Positions 9,061 through 17,153 of a stretch of 64,000 nucleotides of DNA are shown here, piece after piece. A program made the position numbers and the translations under genes. The DNA is from an uncultured Phascolarctobacterium sp. (GTDB lineage: Bacteria; Bacillota; Negativicutes; Acidaminococcales; Acidaminococcaceae): positions 213,481-277,480 of the forward strand of contig URXA01000001.1 of assembly GCA_900551745.1 (NCBI GenBank). The letters run 5' to 3'. How positions within the stretch are numbered: position 1 is the stretch's first letter; the number at the start of each line of letters is the position of its first letter. The notes below the pieces were generated by a model. It had not been told where the DNA came from and did no database searches. It saw nothing but the letters and a program-made list of their open reading frames with translations.

Positions 9061-9792
9061 ATGGAAAAAATTACTGCTATTCAGGTTTTGGATGTACCTG
9101 TGCACCCATATAGTATGGATGCAGCTGTTCAATATCTTGATGACAAGATACAAGAACAAGAGCACTCTTTTGTAGTTACTGCCAATGCAGAAATCATTAT
9201 GATGTGTCAAGATGATGCAGAATATAAAAATATCTTAACTAATGTTGCCGATTTGGTTTTGCCTGATGGTGCTGGTACCGTTTGGGCAGGCAGACAGTTG
9301 GGATATGATGTACCTGAAAGAGTTGCGGGTTTTGATTTATTTAATCGTTTACTTAATCTGGCTGCAGCCAAAGGTTATAGAGCTTTTTTCTTTGGCGCGT
9401 CGCCTGGTATAGCTGAAGCTGCAAAGAAAAAAGCAGAAAGTTTATATCCTGGTGTAACTGTAGTTGGATGTAGAGATGGTTATTTTAAAGAGAGCGATAA
9501 CAAGTCTATAATAGACGCCATTAATAATAGCGGAGCACAGATTTTATTTATTGCGCTGGGAGCACCGAAACAGGAAAAATGGTTGTATGCACATCTTCAA
9601 GAATTGAAGCCTTATATCACTATAGGAATAGGCGGCAGCTTTGATGTGCTGGCCGGAAAAATGGAACGAGCTCCGTTGTGGATGCAAAAATATTCTTTAG
9701 AATGGCTTTTTAGACTGTACAAACAACCAAGCCGTTTTATAAGGATGCTTGCTTTACCAAAATTTGTTATTAAAGTAATTTGTTCCAAATGA
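9061..9792 (+). CDS. tagA: WecG/TagA/CpsF-family glycosyltransferase
   Basis: Predicted N-acetylmannosaminyltransferase (GT26) that adds ManNAc to undecaprenyl-linked GlcNAc in wall- or envelope-polymer synthesis. The 243 residues carry the family's TANAEIIMMCQDD, LVLPDGAGTVWAGRQLG and FIALGAPKQEKWLYAHLQ blocks. The frame allows TTG at 9052, but ATG 9061 has AAAGG at the right distance. It follows the response regulator closely and probably shares its transcript. In a diderm Firmicute the product would be a surface polysaccharide; this is inferred. Confidence 0.88.
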   Translation: MEKITAIQVLDVPVHPYSMDAAVQYLDDKIQEQEHSFVVTANAEIIMMCQDDAEYKNILTNVADLVLPDGAGTVWAGRQLGYDVPERVAGFDLFNRLLNLAAAKGYRAFFFGASPGIAEAAKKKAESLYPGVTVVGCRDGYFKESDNKSIIDAINNSGAQILFIALGAPKQEKWLYAHLQELKPYITIGIGGSFDVLAGKMERAPLWMQKYSLEWLFRLYKQPSRFIRMLALPKFVIKVICSK

Positions 9793-9800
9793 AATAAAAA

Positions 9801-9829
9801 TGGACAAAAAGAAATGGCTGTATTATAAT
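9801..9829 (+). promoter_or_regulatory. Promoter of psd-pssA
   Basis: TGGACA (9801-9806) and TATAAT (9824-9829) are separated by 17 bases. The -10 box overlaps the left arm of the long dyad at 9825-9863. Confidence 0.65.
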
Positions 9830-9870
9830 AATGTGATGAACTAAAGGTTCATCACATTATTATTTTCTTT
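9825..9870 (+). terminator. Perfect 17-bp hairpin between tagA and psd
   Basis: Arms 9825-9841 and 9847-9863 are perfectly complementary around the loop TAAAG and are followed by TTTCTTTTC. It can terminate the two-component/tagA transcript. Because the psd -10 box lies in the left arm, the dyad may instead, or also, be an operator. Confidence 0.75.
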
Positions 9871-9901
9871 TCTCAAACTAGCCGAAAGAGAGGGGCTCTC
9901 T

Positions 9902-10528
9902 ATGAATATAGTCAAAGACGGTCATCCGTTCATATTCGCTTTTGCTATTATTACTTTTGCTGTAGGTTATTGGGGGAGCTTAGTATGGGCTGTTGTTCCT
10001 GCAGTATTAATGCTGTTTTTTATTTATTTTTTCCGTAATCCCAATCGTCCTACACAATCAGATGACTCTATTATTTATTCTCCTGCAGATGGAACAGTAA
10101 TGGCAATAGAAGACTTTTATGATGAAGAATATTTAAATGAAGATGCTATAAAAGTTACTATTTTCCTTTCCGTTTTTAATGTGCATGTCAATCGCAGCCC
10201 TGTTAATGGTGAAATAAAATACCAGCGTTATACATGTGGGCAGTTTGTGCCGGCATATAAAAAATCTGCCTCTTTTGAAAATGAACGTCATGCTATTGGA
10301 GTTCAAAACGATAAGATGAGAGTTTTGGTTATTCAGGTTGCAGGATTACTGGCGCGTCGTATTGTATCGTGGGTGACTTTAGGTCATAATTTGAAACAAG
10401 GCGAATGTTATGGTATGATTAAATTTGGATCAAGTACTGAATTAGTTTTACCAAAAAATGTTGAAATTCTTGTAAAAAAAGGCGATTCAGTAGTTGGAGG
10501 AGTTTCTCTGATCGGGAGGGTTCATTAA
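9902..10528 (+). CDS. psd: Phosphatidylserine decarboxylase proenzyme
   Basis: Pyruvoyl enzyme that makes phosphatidylethanolamine. The 208-residue form is the short PSD-A type, with N-terminal hydrophobic segments at ~10-45. The self-cleavage motif F175-G-S-S178 sits near the C-terminus and would give the alpha-chain pyruvoyl residue. SPADGTV and NVHVNRSP, the conserved core, precede it. AGAGAGGGG lies before the ATG. pssA follows after 3 bases, giving a two-step phosphatidylethanolamine module. Confidence 0.95.
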   Translation: MNIVKDGHPFIFAFAIITFAVGYWGSLVWAVVPAVLMLFFIYFFRNPNRPTQSDDSIIYSPADGTVMAIEDFYDEEYLNEDAIKVTIFLSVFNVHVNRSPVNGEIKYQRYTCGQFVPAYKKSASFENERHAIGVQNDKMRVLVIQVAGLLARRIVSWVTLGHNLKQGECYGMIKFGSSTELVLPKNVEILVKKGDSVVGGVSLIGRVH

Positions 10529-10531
10529 AAA

Positions 10532-11212
10532 ATGAATTATCGTCGTATCGTACCTAACAGCATTAGTGCATTAAGTTTAACATTTGGCGTTTTATCTATT
10601 TTTGATACATTTGAAGGAAATTTCTCAAGAGCAGCTATATTTATAATATTGGCTGTTATTGCAGATTCTATGGATGGAAGAGCTGCTCGCTTTTTAGGAG
10701 TAGGAGGCGGGGAATTTGGTAAAGAACTGGATTCTTTATGTGATTTAGGTTCTTTTGGTGTCGCTCCTGCTATTCTTATTTATCAATATGGTATGACAGA
10801 TTTAGGTTTACTTGGAAAACTCATTGCTTCCATTTTTACAATTTGTGGTGCCATGCGTTTAGCAAGATTTAATGTAAATGTTGGTGAGGTAAAGGGATAT
10901 TTTCAAGGCATGCCGATTCCTGCGGGAGCCTGTGTTTTAGCAACGTATGTTCTTTCTGGCTATTCCTTTTCCACTTATTTTGTTGCAATTCTGACTTTTG
11001 TAATTGGCTGTATTATGTATAGCAATGTAAAATTCCCGGATTTTAAAGGTAAAGGAAATCCAATGTTTTTACCTCCGGTAATTATTGCTGCTGCTGTTGG
11101 CATATATCTACTATATGTAAATCTTTCAGCCTGGCCATTTGCGGCTATGTTCACCTATTCTTTAGCTGGGATTATTAACTGTGTTTATGCAAAAATGCTA
11201 AACAAGCAGTAA
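10532..11212 (+). CDS. pssA: CDP-diacylglycerol-serine O-phosphatidyltransferase
   Basis: Integral membrane enzyme that forms phosphatidylserine from CDP-diacylglycerol and serine. The CDP-alcohol phosphotransferase motif D48-G-x2-A-R-x9-G63-x3-D67-x3-D71 is complete, and about six hydrophobic helices cover the 226 residues. It is coupled to psd, which decarboxylates its product. Confidence 0.94.
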   Translation: MNYRRIVPNSISALSLTFGVLSIFDTFEGNFSRAAIFIILAVIADSMDGRAARFLGVGGGEFGKELDSLCDLGSFGVAPAILIYQYGMTDLGLLGKLIASIFTICGAMRLARFNVNVGEVKGYFQGMPIPAGACVLATYVLSGYSFSTYFVAILTFVIGCIMYSNVKFPDFKGKGNPMFLPPVIIAAAVGIYLLYVNLSAWPFAAMFTYSLAGIINCVYAKMLNKQ

Positions 11213-11240
11213 ATATTTTTAGAAAGCAAGGAGATTTTTG

Positions 11241-12524
11241 ATGAGTACCTATTTTGACTTGATCATGATTCCGTTGCAGCTTTTAATTGTATTCTTCACG
11301 ATCTATTATTTTACGCTTTCTTTCTTTGGCCTTTTTGGCCGCAGACCGGAAGAAAAAATTTATGATGAGCAAAAAACTTTTGCTATGATCGTCTGTGCAC
11401 ACAATGAAGAGCAAGTTATCGGTCAATTGGTCGAGAATCTGCATCTGCTCAATTATTCTGATCATTTATATGATATTTTTGTAGTTGCAGATAACTGTAA
11501 AGACAATACAGCGCAAATTGCCCGTCAAGCAGGAGCAATCGTTTATGAACGCTTTAATGATAATGAAAAAGGCAAAGGTTTTGCAATGGATTGGATGTTC
11601 CAAAGACTTTTTGAAATGGAACGTCAATATGATGCTGTTTGTGTCTTTGATGCTGATAATTTAGTTCATCCTAACTTTTTAAGAGAAATGAACAGCCGCT
11701 TATGCAAGGGTGAACGACTTATTCAGGGATATTTGGATTCTAAAAATCCTAATGATACCTGGATTTCCGGAGTATTTTCTATTTCTTTCTGGGTTGTAAA
11801 CCATGTGTGGCATTTGGCTAAATATAATATAGGGTTATCAAGCTGCCTCGGTGGCACTGGTATGTGTATTTCTACAGATATATTACGCAGGCATGGCTGG
11901 GGCGCTACATGCCTTACAGAAGATATGGAATTTACCATGAAAGCTTTATTGGAAGGTATACCGACTACTTGGGCACATGATGCTATCGTTTATGATGAAA
12001 AGCCTCTTACTTTTATGCAATCATGGAACCAACGTAAACGTTGGGCTCAAGGGCATTTTGATGTAGCCAACCGTTACATCGGCAAATTGTTTGTTAAAGG
12101 GATTAAAGAAAGAAATATCGTCGTACTTGATGGAATAATCAATTTATTCCAGCCATATTTCTTACTTATTTCTACTTTTTTTGTTATTTGCAGTTATATC
12201 TATCAATTCTATCCTTTCTATACCAATGTCTTATATGCTATTCTGCCGTTAGAAGTTTGGACTCTGATAGGTATAGGTCAGTATATTTTCCCTATGATTG
12301 TACTTTTTAAAATTCATGCTTCTTTTAAATCTTGGATGTATCTTTTATTGTATCCGCTCTTTATTTACAGCTGGATACCTATTACCATCCTGGGGTATAT
12401 CCACAGGCATGATCATGAATGGAGCCATACTGCTCATACCCGCGGAATAAGCTTTAACGAAGTTTTAATTCCGGAAAATGCTGAACTTGGCCCGAAACAG
12501 GTTGTATTTCCTAAAAAACAATAA
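11241..12524 (+). CDS. Membrane glycosyltransferase family 2, processive type
   Basis: A 427-residue GT2 enzyme with an N-terminal membrane helix, a cytoplasmic GT-A domain and three or four C-terminal helices. Visible motifs are CAHNEEQVI (nucleotide-sugar binding), DADN (DxD), TEDME (catalytic base region) and QRKRW, the Q-x-x-R-W signature of processive enzymes. AAGGAG precedes the ATG at 11241; a TTG one codon upstream is also possible. Polysaccharide or glycolipid synthesis is likely; substrate unknown. It follows pssA by 28 bases and ends in a terminator. Confidence 0.85.
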   Translation: MSTYFDLIMIPLQLLIVFFTIYYFTLSFFGLFGRRPEEKIYDEQKTFAMIVCAHNEEQVIGQLVENLHLLNYSDHLYDIFVVADNCKDNTAQIARQAGAIVYERFNDNEKGKGFAMDWMFQRLFEMERQYDAVCVFDADNLVHPNFLREMNSRLCKGERLIQGYLDSKNPNDTWISGVFSISFWVVNHVWHLAKYNIGLSSCLGGTGMCISTDILRRHGWGATCLTEDMEFTMKALLEGIPTTWAHDAIVYDEKPLTFMQSWNQRKRWAQGHFDVANRYIGKLFVKGIKERNIVVLDGIINLFQPYFLLISTFFVICSYIYQFYPFYTNVLYAILPLEVWTLIGIGQYIFPMIVLFKIHASFKSWMYLLLYPLFIYSWIPITILGYIHRHDHEWSHTAHTRGISFNEVLIPENAELGPKQVVFPKKQ

Positions 12525-12529
12525 CTTTT

Positions 12530-12557
12530 GACCGCTCTTCTAAAGAGCGGTCTTTTT
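12530..12557 (+). terminator. Terminator after the GT2 gene
   Basis: GACCGCTCTT (12530-12539) pairs with AAGAGCGGTC (12543-12552) around a 3-base loop, followed by TTTTTCTTT. Confidence 0.9.
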
Positions 12558-12643
12558 CTTTATATAATGCTTGAATTCTTTATTTTATAAGGCTTTTATG
12601 TTATTATAAGATGATAAGATAAAAAATATATAAGGAGAAGTTT

Positions 12644-13306
12644 GTGAAGATACGCGGTATTTTATTTGATTTGGATGGAACCTTGATCGATACTATCGAT
12701 TTGATAATCCAAGCCTTTGAACACAGCTTTGCAGTCTGCTTAAATAAAAAAATGCCACGCGCAGAGCTGGTAAAATATTTCGGGCTGCCGTTACGCAGCG
12801 CTATGGAAAATTACGTGGATAAAAATCAGGTAGAAATATTATGTGCCGTTTATAGAGATTTTAATCTGAAATATCACGATGAACTTATTAAACCTTTTCC
12901 AGGAGTTCAAGAAACATTATCTGTTTTGCAGCAGAGAGGAATAAAAATGGCTGTTGTTACTTCCAAAAAGGTCCCAATGGCCAAACGCGGTTTGCAGTGC
13001 ATGGGGTTAGAACCTTATATAGAAACGGTTATTGGTTGTGATATATGCCAGCATCATAAACCACATCCGGAACCAATGGAAAAGGCGTTGAGCGCTCTTA
13101 AACTGAAAGCGGAAGAATGCCTTTGTATAGGTGACAGTCCTTTTGATTTACAAAGCGGACAGGCTGCAGGTTGTTATGCTACGGCGGCTGTTCGTTATAC
13201 CAGCTTTGACTGGCAGCAAATTCTAAATGAAGGTAACCCAACATATATTCTTAAAGAAATGCCGGATCTGATAAAAATTATTGATGATCTTGATAATGAA
13301 CACTAA
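12644..13306 (+). CDS. HAD-superfamily phosphatase (PpaX/Gph-like)
   Basis: A 220-residue HAD hydrolase with motif I FDLDGTLID at 8-16, a helical cap, motif II VVTSKK, motif III lysine in HHKPHPEP and motif IV GDSPFDLQ. Relatives are pyrophosphatase PpaX and phosphoglycolate phosphatase, so the substrate is a small phosphate ester or pyrophosphate. GTG start after TAAGGAGAA. It stands 10 bases before the nucleoside phosphorylase gene and so heads the methylthio-nucleoside salvage operon; a direct role in that pathway is possible but not shown. Confidence 0.85.
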   Translation: MKIRGILFDLDGTLIDTIDLIIQAFEHSFAVCLNKKMPRAELVKYFGLPLRSAMENYVDKNQVEILCAVYRDFNLKYHDELIKPFPGVQETLSVLQQRGIKMAVVTSKKVPMAKRGLQCMGLEPYIETVIGCDICQHHKPHPEPMEKALSALKLKAEECLCIGDSPFDLQSGQAAGCYATAAVRYTSFDWQQILNEGNPTYILKEMPDLIKIIDDLDNEH

Positions 13307-13316
13307 GGAGGACAAT

Positions 13317-14114
13317 ATGCGTAAAATAGCAATAATAGGTGGAACAGGAATTTATAGTCCAGAAACATTACAATGTTTTGAAGAAAAGGTGATTCAAACT
13401 CCTTACGGTCCTGCTTTATGCAATATTGGAACAATGTGCGGCAATCAGGTAATTTTTATTACACGTCATGGTGTAGGGCATAAAACAGCTCCACATAAAG
13501 TAAATTACCGTGCAAACATCTGGGCACTGAAAAACCTTGGTACAGAAGAAATTTTTGCGACTACTGCAGTTGGTTCTTTGAATCCGGATATGGAACCGGG
13601 TCATTTCGTTGTATGTGATCAGGTTTTAGATTTTACGAAAAGCCGTATCAATACTTTTTATGACAACCCGGAACGTGGTGTAGCTCATGTTGATTTTACC
13701 AATCCTTACTGTCCAAGATTACGTGATAAAGTAATCAACTGCTTATATAAGACAGACATTATTTTTCATAAAAAAGGCTGTTATGTCTGTACTGAGGGAC
13801 CGCGCTTTGAAACTGCTGCTGAAATTAAAATGTTCGCAATGCTTGGCGGTGATCTTGTTGGCATGACTAATATGCCAGAATCCTTATTGGCCAGAGAGGC
13901 AGAAATGTGTTATACAAATTGTTCTATAGTTACTAATATGGCTGCCGGAATTTCTCCAACACCTCTTTCTCACAACGAAGTAGTTGAAGCTATGGATAAG
14001 AGTATTAAAAATATGGAACAGCTTATCAGTGCCTTTATTGCTGCTAATGAAGCAGATAGCATGGAGTGTGGATGTCCGCAGTGTATGGCTGAATTTGGTG
14101 GTTTTACTTTATAA
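13317..14114 (+). CDS. 5'-methylthioinosine/methylthioadenosine phosphorylase
   Basis: PNP/MTAP-family enzyme of 265 residues that splits a 5'-deoxy-5'-methylthio-nucleoside with phosphate to base plus methylthioribose-1-phosphate. GGTGIYS, the phosphate-binding RHG at 50-52, HKVNYRAN and CTEGPRFETAAE are conserved. The base-recognising segment reads VTNMAAGIS with Asn207, where classical MTA phosphorylases have Asp; Asn is typical of enzymes that prefer 6-oxopurines such as methylthioinosine. With mtaD (an MTA deaminase) five genes away, methylthioinosine is the likely substrate (inference). It ends in a Cys-rich tail (CGCPQC). ATG follows AAGGAGG. Confidence 0.85.
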   Translation: MRKIAIIGGTGIYSPETLQCFEEKVIQTPYGPALCNIGTMCGNQVIFITRHGVGHKTAPHKVNYRANIWALKNLGTEEIFATTAVGSLNPDMEPGHFVVCDQVLDFTKSRINTFYDNPERGVAHVDFTNPYCPRLRDKVINCLYKTDIIFHKKGCYVCTEGPRFETAAEIKMFAMLGGDLVGMTNMPESLLAREAEMCYTNCSIVTNMAAGISPTPLSHNEVVEAMDKSIKNMEQLISAFIAANEADSMECGCPQCMAEFGGFTL

Positions 14115-14127
14115 GGAGCCTGTAAAC

Positions 14128-15198
14128 ATGGTTAAAACTATGGAATGGCAAGGACAGAGTTTGCTCTTATTAGATCAGACAAAGCTGCCATCAGAAATTG
14201 TAGTTATTATTTGTAAGGATTACCGCAGAGTAGGAGAGGCAATAAAACGTTTAGAAGTACGCGGAGCACCTGCCATTGGCGCAGCTGCCGCTTTTGGAAT
14301 GGCATTAGGATGGCAGGAGCTTACTGTAAGATATGCTGATTCCAGTCTGGAAACTCTTTTATTAGAGTTTAAAAAAATAAAAAACTTTCTTCTTTCTACT
14401 CGTCCAACGGCGGTTAATCTCGGTTGGGCAGTTGAAAAAATATACATACATGCTGTTGCCATGGTAAAAGCACAGCAATCGTTAAAAGTCATTGAAGAGT
14501 CATTAGAAAATTTAGCCTGTAAAATTTATCAGGATGATATTACAGTCAATAAAAAAATTGGGGGCTACGGTTCTGCATTACTGCCACAGCAAGCTAAAAT
14601 ACTCACGCATTGTAATGCAGGAGCTTTAGCTACTTGTGGATGGGGAACTGCCTTGGGGGTTGTCAGACAGGCTTTTTTAGATGGAAGGCTGACGATGGTA
14701 TATGCAGATGAAACACGGCCGTTATTACAGGGGGCGCGTTTAACTGCCTGGGAATTAACAAAAGATAAGATTCCTGTTACTTTGATTACCGACAATATGG
14801 CAGCCTGGGTCATGCAAACTCAACATATAGACGCTGTTATAGTTGGTGCGGATAGAATTGCTGTCAATGGTGATACGGCAAATAAAATCGGTACTTATGG
14901 AGTGGCATTGGCTGCAAAATATCATCAGATACCGTTTTATATTGCGGCACCGATCAGTACTTTTGATTTTACTTTAGAAACTGGCAAACAGATCCCTATT
15001 GAAGAACGTTCTGCTGATGAAGTACGATTGCTTCAGAGTGTGGTAACAGCACCACAGCAGGTAAATGTTTTTAATCCTGCTTTTGACGTCACTCCAGGAG
15101 AACTAATTACCGGCATTATCACAGAATATGGTGTCATAGCTGCACCGTATATAGAAAATATAAAAAAATTGCAGAAAATACTGCACGAGGAGGACTAA
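14128..15198 (+). CDS. mtnA: Methylthioribose-1-phosphate isomerase
   Basis: Isomerises 5-methylthioribose-1-phosphate to the ribulose form. The 356 residues resemble eIF2B-type isomerases and contain RGAPAIGAAAAFG, STRPTAVNLGWA, the catalytic cysteine segment LTHCNAGALAT near 160, and the catalytic Asp in VGADRIAVNGDTANKIGTY. An upstream in-frame start at 13984 lies inside the phosphorylase gene; ATG 14128 follows AAGGAGCC. It takes the product of the preceding enzyme. The enzyme family also accepts the 5-deoxyribose analogue. Confidence 0.93.
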   Translation: MVKTMEWQGQSLLLLDQTKLPSEIVVIICKDYRRVGEAIKRLEVRGAPAIGAAAAFGMALGWQELTVRYADSSLETLLLEFKKIKNFLLSTRPTAVNLGWAVEKIYIHAVAMVKAQQSLKVIEESLENLACKIYQDDITVNKKIGGYGSALLPQQAKILTHCNAGALATCGWGTALGVVRQAFLDGRLTMVYADETRPLLQGARLTAWELTKDKIPVTLITDNMAAWVMQTQHIDAVIVGADRIAVNGDTANKIGTYGVALAAKYHQIPFYIAAPISTFDFTLETGKQIPIEERSADEVRLLQSVVTAPQQVNVFNPAFDVTPGELITGIITEYGVIAAPYIENIKKLQKILHEED

Positions 15199-15206
15199 TA
15201 TTAACT

Positions 15207-16451
15207 ATGGAAAGTATGATTAGGGATATAGAGTTAGCACCATCTGGAAAGCAAAAAATATCTTGGGTAAAAGAGCATATGCCTTTGCTCAATATTCTTA
15301 ATGAAAAATATACTGAAAATCAAATTTTTAAGGGTTTGAATATGGTAGTTACCATTCATTTAGAAGCGAAAACTGCATATTTAGCTCAAGTACTCAAAAA
15401 TGCTGGTGCTAATGTAGTTGTAACCGGCAGCAATCCGCTGTCTACTCAGGATGATGTAGCTGCAGCGTTAGCCGATAGTGGTGTTACTGTTTTTGCAACT
15501 CATAACTGTACTGATAAAGAATATGATATGTATCTCAGTAAAGCATTAGATATTGAGCCGGATCTTATCATTGATGATGGTGGAGATCTTGTGAATATGC
15601 TGCACGGTGAACGCAAAAATTTGGTTGCTAAACTTATTGGCGGCAGTGAAGAAACTACCACTGGCGTGCATCGTTTAAAGGCTTTATCCAATAATGGCAA
15701 GTTGTCTTTCCCAATGATTGCAGTTAATGATGCTTATTGCAAATATCTTTTCGATAATCGTTATGGGACTGGACAATCTTCTTGGGATGGGATTATGCGC
15801 ACTACAAATCTTTCTGTTGCAGGAAAAACAGTAGTCGTTGCTGGTTATGGCTGGTGTGGTAAAGGTGTGGCAATGCGTGCTAAAGGATTGGGCGCTAATG
15901 TTATCGTTACTGAAATAGACCCTATTAAAGGAATAGAAGCTGTTTTTGATGGGTTCAGAGTAATGCCTATGCAGGAAGCTGCTAAATATGGCGATTTCTT
16001 TGTTACCGTTACCGGCTGTAAAGATGTTATCACAAAAGAACATTTTGCCGTTATGAAAGATGGAGCTATTCTTAGCAATGCCGGTCATTTCGATGTTGAA
16101 ATAAACATCAAACATCTCGAAGAATTAACTGTAGAACCGTCGTATGAGGTTAGAAAAAATATCAGAACTTTTACGATGCCAGATGGCCGCAAAATAAATT
16201 TATTGGGAGAAGGCCGTCTTGTAAATCTCGCCTGCGGTGATGGACATCCTGTAGAAGTAATGGATCTTTCTTTTGCGATGCAGTTTTTAGCAATGAAATA
16301 TCTGTGGAAACATAAACATGAACTTGAAAATAAACTTTATATTTTGCCAGAAGAGTTGAATACAGAAATTGCTGCGCTTAAATTACAAGCTATGGGCCTT
16401 GGTATTGATAAGTTAACGCAGGAACAGGAAACATATCTGCACCAGGCCTAA
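15207..16451 (+). CDS. ahcY: Adenosylhomocysteinase
   Basis: NAD-dependent hydrolysis of S-adenosylhomocysteine to homocysteine and adenosine. The 414 residues show substrate-domain segments (IHLEAKTAYL, CNPLSTQ-like SNPLSTQDD, TTTGVHRL), the NAD-binding GYGWCGKG and the C-terminal GRLVNLACGDGHP. It is embedded in the methylthio-nucleoside operon together with mtaD, which can deaminate the same substrate, so two routes for adenosylhomocysteine appear side by side. Confidence 0.94.
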   Translation: MESMIRDIELAPSGKQKISWVKEHMPLLNILNEKYTENQIFKGLNMVVTIHLEAKTAYLAQVLKNAGANVVVTGSNPLSTQDDVAAALADSGVTVFATHNCTDKEYDMYLSKALDIEPDLIIDDGGDLVNMLHGERKNLVAKLIGGSEETTTGVHRLKALSNNGKLSFPMIAVNDAYCKYLFDNRYGTGQSSWDGIMRTTNLSVAGKTVVVAGYGWCGKGVAMRAKGLGANVIVTEIDPIKGIEAVFDGFRVMPMQEAAKYGDFFVTVTGCKDVITKEHFAVMKDGAILSNAGHFDVEINIKHLEELTVEPSYEVRKNIRTFTMPDGRKINLLGEGRLVNLACGDGHPVEVMDLSFAMQFLAMKYLWKHKHELENKLYILPEELNTEIAALKLQAMGLGIDKLTQEQETYLHQA

Positions 16452-16466
16452 AAGGAAGTGTTAATC

Positions 16467-17153
16467 TTGCGTGATGATCTTATTATAAATGCGGCTCGTC
16501 AACAAATAGTTACTGCAGGCATAAAAATGGTCGAGCAAAAAATGATTGCAGGCTCTTGGGGAAACCTAAGCATAAAAATAGATACTTCACGTTGCGCAAT
16601 AACACCATCTGGACGTAGTTATGACAGCTTAAATACTGAAGATATTGTTATTGTGGATATGCAAGGTAATAAAATAAAGGGAGCTTTGATTCCTTCATCA
16701 GAAACACCTCTGCATCTAGCAATCTATAATGCTATACCTGAAGCAAAAGCCATAGTTCATACACATAGTATTTATGCCAGTGCCTGTGCTGCGATGCATA
16801 AATCAATACCGGCGTTAATTGAAGATCTGGTACAAATAATAGGCGGTAGTGTGGATGTTGCCGAATATGCATTACCGGGAACAAAAACCTTAGCTGAAAA
16901 TGCCTTAATAGCTTTGCAAGATAAAAAAGCTGCGTTACTAGCTAATCATGGAGTTGTATGCTGGGGCAATTCTTTAGGAGCTGCTTTAATGACTGCTGAA
17001 ATAGTTGAGAAAGCAGCACATATTTATTGTATTTGTGAAACTATGGGCGGTGCTAAATTATTACCGGAATCAGATATTGCTATAATGCATGATTTCTATA
17101 AGCAGCATTATTCTAAACGCCAAATGGAAAAGGGAGATGAAGTACTTGAGTAA
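16467..17153 (+). CDS. Class II aldolase, candidate methylthioribulose-1-P/deoxyribulose-1-P aldolase
   Basis: Zinc-dependent class II aldolase/adducin fold, 228 residues. It has the FucA-like signatures GNLSIK, ITPSGRSYDSL, PSSETPLH with the catalytic Glu, the metal ligands HTH and the third ligand in ANHGVVCWG. Methylthioribulose-1-P dehydratase MtnB is in the same fold, but no mtnC, mtnD or mtnW genes are nearby. The context matches the DHAP shunt, where such an aldolase yields DHAP and methylthioacetaldehyde or acetaldehyde. GTG 16458 touches the AAAGGAAG site, so TTG 16467 is the better start. Confidence 0.78.
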   Translation: MRDDLIINAARQQIVTAGIKMVEQKMIAGSWGNLSIKIDTSRCAITPSGRSYDSLNTEDIVIVDMQGNKIKGALIPSSETPLHLAIYNAIPEAKAIVHTHSIYASACAAMHKSIPALIEDLVQIIGGSVDVAEYALPGTKTLAENALIALQDKKAALLANHGVVCWGNSLGAALMTAEIVEKAAHIYCICETMGGAKLLPESDIAIMHDFYKQHYSKRQMEKGDEVLE

